Below, piece after piece: positions 53,477-64,000 of a DNA stretch of 64,000 nucleotides. This stretch comes from Tolypocladium sp. Sup5 PDA-1. Its lineage: Eukaryota; Ascomycota; Sordariomycetes; Hypocreales; Ophiocordycipitaceae. The DNA lies in the NCBI GenBank assembly GCA_000750105.3, contig JPHH03000001.1, forward strand, positions 1,054,001 to 1,118,000, in the 5' to 3' direction. Position numbers and translations under genes: made by a program. The notes beneath the pieces were generated by a model. That model did not search any database. It had not been told where the DNA came from and was given only the letters and a program-made list of their open reading frames with translations. Position 1 is the stretch's first letter. Each line of letters begins with the position of its first letter.

Positions 53477-55534
53477 TCAGACATGAGAAACGCTCGACTT
53501 CTCCGTATCGTCTGAGTTTAGATTGCTCTTTGCTGTCTGCTCCCCGACGGGGGCACTCTGGCCGCGAGTGACGAAGCTCGCCTTTCGTGATCCTGAGATT
53601 CCGTGCTCAGGGTCAACCACGCCATGGCCCGACTTTGCTGCCTGGACCAGCAGAGGGTTCTCCTCCTTGAGCCTGGCAAAGTTCTTCTCTGCCTCCCAGG
53701 TCCAGATGCTGTCGCTGGCAAACACGAGGTCCATCTCTTCCAAGGTGCGTTGGTTTGACTCTGGATACAGTGCCCAGACGGCGACGATGCTGAGGACGTT
53801 GACGGCGCCAAAGATGTAGAGCGTCTTCTCGTGGAGCTTGCTGAAGATGGTAGGAAGAAGCAAGACCTGAAGCCGTTAGCTTTTTTTGCCGTGTTTGTCT
53901 ACCCGATACTGCGAGTCTTTCAGGGTCCTTACCGTCCAGCCGTTTCCAATCGACCATCCTACGACGCCCCATGCGTTGCCCTTGGCACGAACCTGAAGCG
54001 GGAAGATCTCAGCCGGATACAGCCAAGGCACCGTGAGCCACGTCGCGCCAAAGATGGCCGTATAGAGGAAGACGAAGAACGTGGCAGCGCCGCCGATATG
54101 GCCCTGGTTACTCGAGCCCTCGGCGTTGATTGTTGCTCGAGCAAGCCCGCCAGCCGCAAACATGCAGATGCCCTGCCCGACGGCACCCCAGTACAAGGTC
54201 CAGCGGCGGCCGATGCGATCGAGAGTGAAGACACAGACTAACGTGGCAAACTAAGACGGATGTCAGCAAACAGGCTCGTCATCGACGAGTACGAAAGGCA
54301 GGAACCATCTCACCATATAAGTAATGTTGTTGACACCGCTGACCCAAAGCCGGTCCTTGGAGCTGATGCCAGCAATGCTAAAAATCTCTGGGCCGTAGAT
54401 GGTGATGCCCGCGATGCCGATCCACTCCTGCAAGATCTGGAGCCAGATGACGAGCTGAACACGACGGCCGGTATGGAGCTTGCCCGATCCGATGCCGAAG
54501 AACATGTGAAAGTAGCTCTGCTGCTTGGATGTGTCGTCCTCGAGGTTTCGGATGTTGACAATGTCTTGAAACTCGGCCTCGGCCTGGACAGCCTCCTCGC
54601 CCTCCTCACCACGCAGACGGCGGAGGATGAAGCGAGCCTCCTCCTCCCGACCGACCTTGACGAGCCAGCGAGGCGACTCGGGCATGAACCAGATGATGAC
54701 GAAGAGGAAGACGAGCGGGACGATCTGGAATGCAACGGGGAACCTCCAGATAAACGATGACGTCGGGTCGTAATACTTGGACGTGCCGCTGTTGACCGTG
54801 AGTACGCTGGCAGACAGGGGCTGACAACGGCAGACTTACAACTCAAGCCAATAGGCCACCACCACGCCAAAGATGTTGAGCGTAAACTCGACGGCGACAA
54901 ACTGGCCGCGCGAAGTATGGGCGGCCGTCTCGGTGGCCCAAACGGGGGTGATGGCGTTTAAGATGCCGGTGCCGATGCCGTTGAGCACTCGAGCTGCACG
55001 TCGTTGTCAGCGTCTCGGTCTTTGGCGAAGCGAAATATCCCAGCGTCCCTCGACATACCGCAGAACATCCAGTTGGCGTCCATGGCCGCCGACTGCAGAG
55101 CCGCAGCGACGATGCACCAGATACAGGCCAGGCCAATGGTCGTGATGCGGCCGTAGCGGTCACCGAACCAGCCACCGAGCAGGCAGCCGAAGAGCGTCCC
55201 GGGGAGGTAGTACACGGCAACCTGGGAAGGAGCCAGTTAGCCGGGTCTAGGGATCGAGCACCTGCCTTGGGGCTGGGAACACTCAATAACTCACAATACC
55301 TCCTTGGAGAAGCGGCTTGTCGACGACAACGATCCCTTGCTCTTCTGACCAATGGCCGAAACCCATACGTTCCGCATAGTCGCGCGTCGTGTTGACGCCG
55401 CCCATGAGCCCTTGGTCATAACCGAAGAAGAAGATGGAGATGCCGGCCACGATGCACACCGTGTTGAGCAGCGAGCTCTTGTAGAGCTTGTTGGCCACGT
55501 TGTGCTTGGCCAGCACTTCTCGGAGCTTTGCCAT
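53477..55534 (-). CDS. MFS sugar transporter (hexose/pentose permease type) (6 exons)
   Basis: Introns (minus order) 55294-55222, 55058-54994, 54839-54789, 54313-54251 and 53932-53867 give 579 aa. Sugar-porter signatures in order are FFFGYDQGLMGGV in helix 1, GGWFGDRYGR, ARVLNGIGTGILNAITPVWA then ETAAHTSRGQF, FMPESPRWLV, QEWIGIAGITIYGPEIF, DRIGRRWTLYWGAV, PWLYPAEIFPLQVRAKGNA and YPESNQRTLEEMD. Twelve membrane helices are expected in the plasma membrane. The C-terminal tail of about 90 residues is hydrophilic. It diverges from a Zn2Cys6 regulator gene across 641 bp, which suggests local control. The substrate cannot be assigned from sequence. Confidence 0.93.
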
Positions 55535-56175
55535 GATGGTATGACTGCCTTTGAACCAATTGACAGGAAATCTGGGGAAGATGCGATTGCTGACGCCGTT
55601 TGAGACGGGAAACCTCGTGGCTTTTAACCCTACCTCGACCGTTGCTCCGAGCCTCGTCCCGGACAAACCACACGGCTTGGCTACATCCAGAAAGCCGGCC
55701 CACGAGACTGGAGAGTCGGACAAGGCAGCAATAGTTGGAGCCCCGTCGCATGATTTGTGGGTGAAGCATGGGGTACCCGCGACTCCACGAGCGCGATGGA
55801 CCGTTTGCTCGGGGACTGCGCGACTCGTCCCCGATAAGGATCGTCGTCGATTCCCCCGCAAGCCCCGATCTCCGCAACTCGCCCGCCCTGCCTGAAGAAA
55901 CACTGTAGACCGATGGTGCCGTGACGGCTTTGCCGAAGCCACCTGATGCGGCAACGGGAACGCGCGACGGTGTGGAGCACCGCTGCGAGCCATCGTCGGC
56001 AAATGGGGTGACCAGTGAATCCTTCGGCCGAGTCGCCGAGACCTCCGGCATGCGCACCAATCACCCCCACGCCTGGCGTGACACACACGACTCAGGGCCG
56101 ACTCAGCCTGCGGATCGTTGTCCGTCTCAACTCCAGCTCATAAACAAGGCCCCCCGGGTCCCCGAGCCGGCAGCC
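55535..56175. promoter_or_regulatory. Shared promoter of sugar transporter and Zn2Cys6 regulator, with CGG inverted repeats
   Basis: 641 bp between two divergent ATGs. It contains CGG-CTTTG-CCG at 55925-55935 and CGG-N8-CCG at 56111-56124. Both have the form of inverted CGG half-sites bound by dimeric Zn2Cys6 proteins. They are candidate sites for the adjacent regulator. Such short sites also occur by chance in GC-rich DNA. Confidence 0.5.
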
Positions 56176-58842
56176 ATGGCGCTCGGAGGTGGTCATCTGC
56201 CGTTCAATTTCCCCACGGCCATGGCTCCGTCTTCCCCAGAATCTTCCATGCGGGGAGGTTCACGCGATCCTGGAGACGACGATTTCGGGGAACCACCGGC
56301 GAAGCGGCACCGACGTGCCACTGCCAACGACTCTGCCTCTGCCGCATCTGGTGTAAGTGGCTGTTCCCAAGCCATCATGAACCGGGCCGTGGCCAACCTT
56401 CCTTTCGAATAGACGCTGATAGGCATAGGCACCTCATCGGCGACAGGCCGCGTGCCAGCCGTGCCGCCTTCGCAAAGTAAAGTGCGACAAGACGAGGCCA
56501 TGCTGCGGCATCTGCAGAGTCAGCGGCCACGACTGCGAGTACGTGGGCGAGCCAAACGAGAAGATCAGGTTTGTAGCAAACGATGTCATCAACCGCAGGC
56601 CGACATGCCGCTGACCATCCGCGCAGCCTCGAAACGGCAACGGCCACGCTATTGGAGCGCTTTGATCAGCTGCAAAGCGAGTTTGAGGGCGTCAAGAAGG
56701 CCCTGGGCAAGAGAGGTATGGCGCGCATCGTTGCTCGGCGTGCCCTCTGTCGAACCTGGTCAAGCTAACAGGCGTCCAGGTCAACAAGCCACGCAAGGAC
56801 ATGAGACCCAGAGTCTGGCACCCGAGGACCAACCAGTTCTGACGCAGCCTGCACGTTTGCCGTCTTTTGAGCCTTCGCGGGACTTTCTCCAGATCCCTCC
56901 TCATCGGGCCAGCGCAGACACGGTGCTGCGGTGGGAAATCTTCCAGGACAAGTATCCGCCTAATTCCCTGATCGGCGGCCTTTTCAGTCTAGACCATACC
57001 GGATCAGCCTCAGTAAGAAACGTGGAAACGCCATCTGCGGATCTCATCACGAACCCTGCAGGACTCACGCCGCTGGAAGACGAGCAGATCCCGGCCCTCG
57101 TGGACCGATTCCTTCAGAACGTTCACACGAAGAACCCCATCCTCGACGTGGAAGCACTGGTCAAGCACGGCCGTCGGTGTGCCGACCAGGGCGTTGGATG
57201 GGATGGTCGCTCGTGTCTGGTGCTCCTGGCATGCGCCTTGGGCTCCGTCGCCAAGCCGTTCGACAGACCGGTCCCTCAGCCATCCGTCCTGTCCGCGACG
57301 AGCGACGATGGCAGCAGAAGCGGGATGCAGGCAACCTCTTCCTCACGGTTGTACGCCAAAGAGCTTCTACAGGGAGACTCGTGCTTTACCCTGGCCTGTC
57401 GCCGTCTGGGGTCCTTGAAGTACTCTATGCTCGGAGCCCAGTGCCACTTTTTTGCTGGCGGTACGAGCAATTCCCATCAACCCTCCTAGCCATTCGCTGA
57501 TACGAGTCCAGTCTACCTCATGTACACGCTGCGCCCGATTCTGTCGTGGCACTACTTTCTGCATGCCTCCATCTTCTGCCAGCTCCACCTCCGCATGAGC
57601 CACGGCATCTCGGGCGACTTTACAGAGGTGCTGATGGCCCCTTCACGTCATTCCAGTGCCGTCGACCGCAAGTCCCGCCGCCTCGAGCAGAGCCTCTATT
57701 GGTCGTGCTTCAAATCGGAATGCGAGTTTCGCGTCGAACTCCCGCTGCAGCAGTCCGAGATTAGCCTCGGCGAGTATCCCGATCTATTCCCCTCACCGCC
57801 GTCTCCAATTGCCGCCGACGACAAGATTCCAGGCTCTGACTCGTTGGACCGGACCTCATCCACAGGGAGCAACTTGACTATGAGCGGACTCGGCTCCTAC
57901 GACTCTCGGTCGACTATCGGCGACGAGGAAACCGAGCTCAGGCAGCATGCAGCGCGGCTTTGCAACGAAGAGGAGAGCTGGTACTACTACATGACGGAGA
58001 TTGCACTGCGTCGAATCGGCAACCGCATCATCAACACCTTCTTCAGGCAGGATCGTTCGAGCTGGCTCAATATCAAACCGTTGCTGCGCATGGCACAAGA
58101 GTTTGAAGCACAGGTCTCGTCATGGTCCGCTCACCTTCCCCCGGCCATGCAACACTACGAAACGACGTTTATGATTCGCGCGCCTCACTTGAACTTTTTG
58201 AGCGAGGCCGCGGGCAGCCACGTCTCGCGAGAGCTGAGCTGGGCCATCGACAACAGGCTTCTCGAGATGCAGACGTGGCTATACCAGCCCTTTCTCTACT
58301 TTCTGGTTCATGCCGGGTCTGCCCGCATCGGTATGGGGACGGGTGCGGTCCTGGCAGGTCAGCAACCGCGGATCAGCAGCTTGCTGAACCCCTTTTCGCC
58401 CTCGAAAATAGATTCGCCCCAGTCGACCGACTCGTTTGCCGCACATGCCGCGGCCGCCGGTTCGTCTCTGGACGGCCAAGACCTGGCTGTCCTCCATTCC
58501 CTAATCGCTTCCGGTATCGAGTGCGCTCTGAAGACCATAGACGTTCGGTCACGGGGCCATCGCCACCACGGCCTCTGGTATGACCTGCGCAGCATCATGG
58601 GCGCCACTCTCGTCCTGCTGGCCGTGGCCAAGAGCGGAAACGCAGCATGGATCCCCGGAGGGACCGAGACCCTCTGGGGGGCTGCTCCATCTTCCGACTA
58701 CTGGGCTGGCACGCCGGCGCCAATCGGCGGCAAGGTTGCAAAGGTCCTCGGGCAGTTTGACTTTTGGGCCGGCGAGTCGCCAGACCTGCTGCGGTACAAA
58801 GAGGTCCTGGAGACTGTCGTGAGGGACGTCAGGGGATCATAG
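56176..58842 (+). CDS. Zn2Cys6 transcription factor with fungal_trans domain (5 exons)
   Basis: Introns 56353-56428, 56569-56626, 56716-56779 and 57461-57511 give 805 aa. Residues 1-59 are disordered with a basic PPAKRHRRAT patch. The binuclear zinc cluster spans residues 68-95 (C68-x2-C71-x6-C78-x6-C85-x2-C88-x6-C95; core ACQPCRLRKVKCDKTRPCCG). A dimerisation coiled coil follows (LLERFDQLQSEFEGVKKAL). The middle homology/fungal-specific regulatory domain runs from about 210, with LVDRFLQNVHTKNPILDVEA, WDGRSCLVLLACALGSVAKP, CFTLACRRLGSLKYSMLGAQ and LEQSLYWSCFKSECEFRVEL. It sits head-to-head with a sugar transporter, so it may regulate that gene; this is inference. The acceptor for exon 4 is the second AG (56779); the first leads to a stop. 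Confidence 0.9.
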
Positions 58843-59566
58843 GGACTTCAGGAGCTCATTGCTGGCCTGACTCGATCAAATGGCTTTGGGCCCTCAAGAA
58901 ACTCCTGCTTACAGGAAAGTCACCAGCGGCATCGCCAACAAGTTTCGAATTGCAAGATTTGAGGATATGAGGCATCGACTTTCGAGGCAGCCGGTTTTGC
59001 AGCCGGAGGGCAGGACAGACTGGCAAAGAAGTTCTCAAGAGACGGTCAACCTCGGTGCGGCTCGACAGTCGTCACCTTGTTAACTCAGTCGCCAAGGAGA
59101 CGTGAACACGTCGAGGCTCGCTCGCAGTTAGCGGACTCGTCTGGCCTGGGAGCCCTAGGCAACGCTTCGACCCCTGAACAGCTGCTACCCGGTTGCCAGC
59201 TGCGCACCAGATCCAGTTCAAGAAAACCCACACAGGACAGCTGTTCAGGCCTGCCTCAAATCCAAGGCAGACTTACTCACTGCGCCCATATACTGTGCCG
59301 TTTGCAAGCTCGCAGCCGGAGCAACCGCGAGTGCGCAACAACACACCTACAATCACTGAATTCCACAGCCGTCACCCGCAAGGCTTTGGCTTCTTCTGAG
59401 CAGCTCTCACAAACGCACCTCCCCCAGACCTCTACTCTCACACCGAAGAGAAGCTTTGCACCCAGCTTCGCTTTGTTTCTTTCCATCCCTGTTTCATCCT
59501 TGCAGCACCCTATTGTGCTTCCTGCGACTTCGTTTGTTGACCGTTGCCATCCGGCCACCAACCACC
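58843..59566. promoter_or_regulatory. Intergenic: 3' of the regulator gene, promoter of the next small gene
   Basis: 724 bp. The right half is CT/CA-rich leader-like sequence ending in CAACCACC before the ATG at 59567. No gene is supported. Confidence 0.5.
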
Positions 59567-60411
59567 ATGGAGGACAACCTCGTTCGCAAGATCCCCAACC
59601 CAACCGTGGCTCAAATCCTTGATTCCTACGTCTTCGAGGAAGATGAAGTTGAACGAAAATGGCAACTCTACCTGAGGGGCGACCTTTTGGCGATCGAGGC
59701 ATACCGCGAGCCAGTCCTCGAGGTTATCCCGGTTTCCGACCTTGAACTTGCCGTCGCAGGCGAGTTTGACGAGTATGAATTCGTCTACGTCGGACGGAAC
59801 TCGGACATGTGGTCGCTCAACTTTGTGGCCTACCACGATCGCCGACATTGCTACGCGTTCAAGGGGGAGATGCGTCTCCTCAAGCTGTTCCTCGAGTTCA
59901 TGGGGGAGTTGTTCAGCCCCCGCCGCGTCGAGATGGCAATCGTCAAGCCAAACTGTCTCATGTTTCCTCTGGATGGTTTGAACGAGGGCTTCACCCACCA
60001 AGAGTACCAGGACAAGATCAAGATTGCCGAATGTGTCCTGTTCATCCGGGATGGGGCTAGTGAGTTGATGTTCCCTGGTCTGAACGTGCACCATGCCAAC
60101 GACAGCGCAAAGCAAATGTGAGCCCGAACAGCATCCGCGCGGCCGCGACCGCGGCTGCTGGTGGCGCCGTCGATGGTGCTGCCGTCACCATGACCAACGG
60201 ACTCGAAATTCTGGCAAGGACCGCCAGCAATGTGCGGGACAATCGAAGCAACAGCCCCGAGGAGGAGCAGGAGGACGCCCATTGGCGATATCACTTTCGA
60301 CAGCGCAACAGGCCGCCTAATGGTGGCGGCAACGGAGCGAACGGTGTTAATGGCGCTAATGGTGCCGGTTCTTCCCACGCGTCTGGGGCTTCCAACGGTC
60401 GTCGCCGCTGA
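59567..60411 (+). CDS. Protein of unknown function; probable C-terminal exon after an alternative intron
   Basis: The first open frame (59567-60121) encodes 184 aa with no family I recognise. It is acidic, compact-looking and predicted alpha/beta: IPNPTVAQILDSYVFEEDEV, YREPVLEVIPVSDLELAV, YEFVYVGRNSDMWSLNFVAY, MRLLKLFLEFMGELFSPRRV and IKIAECVLFIRDGASELMFP. A GTGAGC donor at 60118 overlaps the stop. An intron 60118-60227 (or 60118-60218) would fuse the frame to a second open stretch ending at 60411 (VRDNRSNSPEEEQEDAHWRY, then HFRQRNRPPNGGGNGANGVN and a Ser/Gly/Asn tail, GRRR end). Spliced lengths would be about 244 or 247 aa. The start CACCATGGAG is strong. The unspliced 184-aa form is also possible. 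Confidence 0.65.
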
Positions 60412-60746
60412 GGCTGGGGTGTCGCGAAAATCTTGCTGTTCGGACATGGCATTCCGGTTCCGGGGTGCAAAAGCTGTGCGTTTGTGGCGGGCGACCTGGA
60501 TTGCTGGTGGTAATGTGTTGCTGGATCGGTGTGTCTACGGATGGGGATACGGATACTTGTCGCTTGCACGAGAACTGGAAGCATGCCAGGACAGGCTTGC
60601 TGCGAATCACGAGAACTAGAAGCATGACTCGATAGGCTTGCCGCGAACAGTCTTGCCGTGGCTTCTAATTGAACAGCTCATTGGCAAACAAGCTTATATC
60701 ATTGCATATGATGCTCGTAGTCTATCCCAGAACCCGTAATCACCCC
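60412..60746. other. Intergenic, convergent 3' regions
   Basis: 335 bp between the end of the unknown gene (+) and the cerato-platanin stop (-). The motif GAACTGGAAGCATG / GAACTAGAAGCATG is imperfectly repeated near 60572-60585 and 60614-60627. Nothing else is seen. Confidence 0.5.
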
Positions 60747-61212
60747 CTACATGCCACAATTGGAGGCATCAATCTGCGTGGCCTGGGCATCGACGCGCCC
60801 CAGCTGCTGCGCCTGGCCGTTGGTCAGGGCGTTCATGGCATCCAGAGCAATGTTGAAGCCGGCGCCGGCGTGGTCGATGGCCAGGACGTTGATGCTCTTG
60901 CCGGCGTAGTCGAGCTTCCAGCAGGTGCCGCAGCTGGGCGAGTTCCAGCTGGCGACGGCCTCGGCGCCGCCAATGTAGGGGAAACTGGGGATGTCGCCCT
61001 GCTTGTTCCAGCCCTTTCTCGTGATGAGGCCGTTGGTGCCGTCGGAGCAGGAGACGGCGGTGAGTGAGCGGTCGCGGTTGTCGTAGCCCGTGTCCAAGGA
61101 GACTGCAGGGGTGTAAGCGGATGGAGATGCTGGCTGGGGGAGTTTACGTACCGGTGATGGCCGAGACAGCGGAGGAGAGGGCCGCGAGGCTGAGGATGTG
61201 GGAGAGTTGCAT
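60747..61212 (-). CDS. Secreted cerato-platanin family protein (2 exons)
   Basis: Small secreted Cys-rich protein of the SnodProt1/Sm1/Epl1 family. These bind chitin oligomers, have expansin-like folds and can elicit plant defence. Intron 61151-61103 gives 138 aa. A signal peptide is evident (MQLSHILSLAALSSAVSA, cleavage near 18). The mature part begins VSLDTGYDNRDRSLTAVSC and continues with the family blocks CSDGTNGLITRKGW, IPSFPYIGGA, WNSPSCGTCWKLDYAGKSIN and VLAIDHAGAGFNIALDAMNA. The C-terminus is IDASNCGM. Four Cys residues are present, matching the two conserved disulfides. A TATAAA lies about 130 bp upstream, and C-ending codon bias suggests strong expression. Confidence 0.97.
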
Positions 61213-62673
61213 GGTGGGCAAACGGGTCTTTCAAGTAAACGGGAGAGGCAAGGCGAGTTGGGTTGTGAGTTGTGGACGAGTGAAGTCGTTTATTGATGCT
61301 GCTTCAACGAATCTAACCAGTGCGCAGGCCGGGCCCTTTATACATTTTCCGAGGACACTGATAATACATCATAGGGTGTGCAGAGCTGCAGAGAAACGAC
61401 ATCATCACGAGCTCGCTGCAACCCTACCTCGCACATGGCCACAAATAGCATCATGGCAGACACGGGCCATCCCCCCACATGGCCAAGCGGAATTCCTGGA
61501 GAGTGCCGAGCCAGAGGCTGAACCCTGAAATGCTCGTATTTTCCGGGCTCACGGGATGCGGGACAACGTCAGTGCAGGCCACCCGGGGCATCCGCGCCCG
61601 GGCTGCTGGGCCGAGCCTCAAATGCCCGAAGCTCCGCTTCGTATTGGATGAGTACGTGCGGCGCGGGCACGGCCAGGACCTCAGCTGTCGTGGGCGGTTT
61701 GAGGCGGTCTGCTGATGGTGGGCGCGGGAGGGAGTGTGATCGGCAGATGGATCTGGGGGATCTGCGGTAAGGCTCGTGTTCTCGGGATATTTCGAGGGAT
61801 GACGTTTCGTGGGCGGTGCGGCTCGTATAAACTTTATGTAACGTCCCTGGTCTTGGTACCCGTCAAACGAAGGCCCGAGACCATGGTGGTGTGTGGACTG
61901 AGGAGTACGAAGCGTCTCGGGTGGAATTCTCCCGCGCCCAAACCTGGCTGTGAAGGGCATCTTTGGGTTCCGAGGGTCTTCTAGAATCGAGGCTAGACCC
62001 TAGAAGCATGCGCCTCTGGAGTCGGGGCCGCGTCGGAAACTGCCGAGGAGCAGAAACGAAACCTTGTTGAATCTCGGAGGAGTGCCACGTCGGAAACTGG
62101 GCCTTGATTGTCGGTGTCTTTCGCAGGGAGTGAGTATGTACTCGTATGCAGTGGCGGAAATCAGTGGATGCACAGCGGCAGCCCAGCGTCACGCTGTGGA
62201 GAGGGTCCTGTCGGATCTCGCGACTGCGTGTGTCCAACACGACGGGCATGCTGACACGAGTCTGGCCTGGACATAGCACCGTAAGCCGGAAACTCGACAT
62301 CGGCACATTTCATCTATCAGAGCCAAATATCATAGCCATCATCTAGCGACGAGTTCCATTGCGAGATCCGATCCATGGATAAGGTAGTGCCAGCTCAGGC
62401 ACCCAGCACGTTGGCGCTGTGCCTTAGCGAGGCTTGCGAGGCCCCGAAAGCGACCCGGCCCCACTCTGGCACTCACCACCAAGCTCCGCATATCGGTCCC
62501 CACGACTCCACGAGTCAAGGCTGCGATAAACTTCTCCTCTCACTCACGAGACTCACGAGACGCCTGTGACTGCCTCCGACGAGGACCCAATCCGCCCGCC
62601 CCAGCACCACGCGGAGGCCCAGCCCTACGGCATCTCATCCGACGAGTGAGTCCCTACTGTTTCAACTACAGTC
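61213..62673. other. Divergent intergenic region between cerato-platanin and thr1
   Basis: 1.46 kb holding both 5' flanks. Open frames up to 169 codons exist but show no recognisable features. Repeats of the ACTCACGAG type occur near 62540-62555. No further gene is supported. Confidence 0.5.
61338..61343 (-). promoter_or_regulatory. Probable TATA box of the cerato-platanin gene
   Basis: The minus strand reads TGTATAAAGGGC here, 126-131 bp upstream of the start codon. This is a consensus-like TATA box and implies a 5' UTR of about 90-100 nt. Confidence 0.5.
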
Positions 62674-63865
62674 ATGGAGTCATTCGTCATCAAGACGCCC
62701 TCGTCGAGCGCCAACATCGGCCCCGGCTTCGACGTCATCGGCCTCGCCCTCACCGTCTACCTCGAGCTGCACGTCACCATCGACCGCTCCCGGGGCCGCT
62801 CCGAGCACCCGCTCAACTGCCGCGTCACCTACGAGGGCCAGGGCGAGGGCAGCGGCGACATCAGCCTGGACCCGCAGAGCAACCTCATCACCCGCGTCGC
62901 GCTGTACGTGCTGCGCTGCCATGACCAGCGCGCGTTCCCCGTTGAGACGCACGTCCACATCAAGAACCCGATCCCCCTGGGGCGCGGCCTGGGGAGCTCG
63001 GGCGCGGCTGTCGTGGCGGGCGTGCTGCTCGGAAAGGAGGTCGGCGGGCTGCACCACCTCGACAACGACAGGCTGTTTGACTACTGCCTGATGATTGGTG
63101 AGCGAGCGCAGCAGGGGCGGATCGAGCAAGCGGGCATCAGTGACTGACAATCGTGCAGAGAGGCATCCCGACAATGTTGGCGCCGCGCTCTTCGGCGGCT
63201 TCGTGGGCACGTACCTGATGCCGCTGCGGCCCGAGGACGTCGCGCGCACCGAGATCCCCCTGAGTGAGGTCCTGCCGTCGCCAGCAGGCGGCGTCGACAC
63301 GGGCAAGAGGCCACCGGAGCCGCCGCTCGGCATCGGCCACCACATCAAGTTTCCCTGGGCCAAGGAGATCAAGGCCGTGGCCATCATCCCCGACTTTGTG
63401 GTCCCGACGCACGAGGCCAGAGCCGTGCTGCCCGACAAGTACCCGCGGCAGGATGTGGTAAGTGAGAACCGGAATGGAAGTGTGAGAGCACACCGCTGAC
63501 GCAAGGGATCGCAGACGTTCAACCTGCAGCGAATCGCGCTGCTCCCCGTCGCGCTGGGCCAGTCCCCGCCCGACCCCGAGCTCATCCACCTCGCCATGCA
63601 GGACAGGGTGCACCAGCCATACCGCCAGACGCTCATCCCCGGCCTCGCCGAAGTGGTCGAGTCCATATCGCCCAAGACGCAGCCCGGCTTTCTAGGCGTA
63701 TGCCTGTCGGGCGCCGGGCCCACCATCCTGGCACTGGCGACGAGCAACTTTGAGGAGATTGCCAACCGGATCATCGCCACGCTGCGGCAGTACAACGAGA
63801 ACAAGAACCTGCCGTGCGAGTGGAAGGTGCTGGAGCCGGCCGAGGGCACGCACGTCATTCGATAG
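62674..63865 (+). CDS. thr1: Homoserine kinase Thr1 (3 exons)
   Basis: GHMP-family kinase that phosphorylates L-homoserine to O-phosphohomoserine in threonine biosynthesis (cytosol). Introns 63098-63158 and 63458-63514 give 357 aa, the same length as yeast Thr1. Motif 1 is SSSANIGPGFDVIGLAL (about 10-26). The ATP-binding GHMP motif 2 is NPIPLGRGLGSSGAAVVAGV (about 99-118). ERHPDNVGAALFGGFVGTYL is built across intron 1, followed by VAIIPDFVVPTHEARAVLP. Motif 3 is GVCLSGAGPTILALA near the C-terminus. The start MESFVIKTP aligns with the usual family N-terminus. Confidence 0.97.
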
Positions 63866-64000
63866 GGCGATGGGATGGTCTTGAGCTCGAGGGGACGAGA
63901 ACCTGATTCGAAGTCGGGTATAGTCTCTGAGATGAGACCATTGGGTAAAGGTACTAGAAATATGAACCAAATTCACCCAACGAGGATTCTCTTTTGCGAC
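63866..64000. other. 3' flank of thr1
   Basis: The short remainder after the thr1 stop. It has only 3' UTR-like sequence before the window ends. Confidence 0.5.

Noticed and set aside
55551..56060. Extensions of the sugar transporter frame upstream of its start
   Set aside because: The frame is open upstream, but the Met at 55534 gives the canonical sugar-porter N-terminus; the upstream part looks like noncoding promoter and contains the CGG sites.
37909..63865. A secondary-metabolite gene cluster in the right half
   Set aside because: Transporters, a regulator, a methyltransferase and a reductase occur, but there is no PKS, NRPS, terpene synthase, prenyltransferase or P450, and housekeeping genes are interspersed.

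Overview
This window looks like nuclear DNA of a filamentous ascomycete, most likely a Sordariomycete and perhaps a member of the Hypocreales. The reasons are GC-rich DNA, short spliceosomal introns (mostly 48-110 nt) with GTRAGT-like donors and CTGAC/CTAAC branch sites, long intergenic gaps, and lineage-typical genes (cerato-platanin, CIA84-like PPR protein, Zn2Cys6 regulator, allantoate-permease-type and sugar MFS transporters). I see no operon, plasmid, phage, CRISPR array, rRNA or tRNA gene. The species is not determinable from what I can see.

Layout. Left part (1-20 kb): a long gene-free lead, a PP2C phosphatase (+), a mitochondrial PPR protein (-), a dysferlin-domain protein of the Mug65 type (-), a small N-anchored helical protein (+), the U5 snRNP factor Prp1/Prp6 (-) head-to-head with the rRNA dimethylase Dim1 (+), and the vacuolar PI(3,5)P2 regulator Vac7 (-). 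Then come about 3.9 kb without a convincing gene, followed by a coiled-coil protein (-).

Middle (27-42 kb): ribosomal proteins eL30 (-) and uL16 (+) share a 351-bp divergent promoter. Next are a conserved fungal protein of unknown function (+), a CIA84-like complex I assembly PPR protein (+), mitoribosomal bS18m (-) head-to-head with the SSU processome protein Imp3 (+), a METTL7-like methyltransferase (+) and an ERCC6L2/RAD26L-like SNF2 ATPase (-).

Right part (42-64 kb), more accessory: an allantoate/nicotinate-type MFS permease with seven exons (-), an unrecognised polytopic membrane protein (-), an aldo-keto reductase (+), a drug/metabolite-superfamily transporter (+), a sugar MFS transporter (-) head-to-head with a Zn2Cys6 transcription factor (+), an unrecognised small protein (+), a secreted cerato-platanin (-) and homoserine kinase Thr1 (+).

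Functionally the window is dominated by gene expression and ribosome biogenesis (Prp1, Dim1, Imp3, eL30, uL16, bS18m, two PPR proteins), several of them in divergent pairs. No secondary-metabolite cluster is evident. The best candidate for undescribed biology on the accessory side is the transporter-regulator pair at 53.5-58.8 kb; the uncharacterised proteins at 30.5, 45.1 and 59.6 kb also deserve attention. Splice sites and frames were checked by hand: every spliced model below gives a length divisible by three and a continuous frame. Functional names come from recognised motifs, not from any database search.
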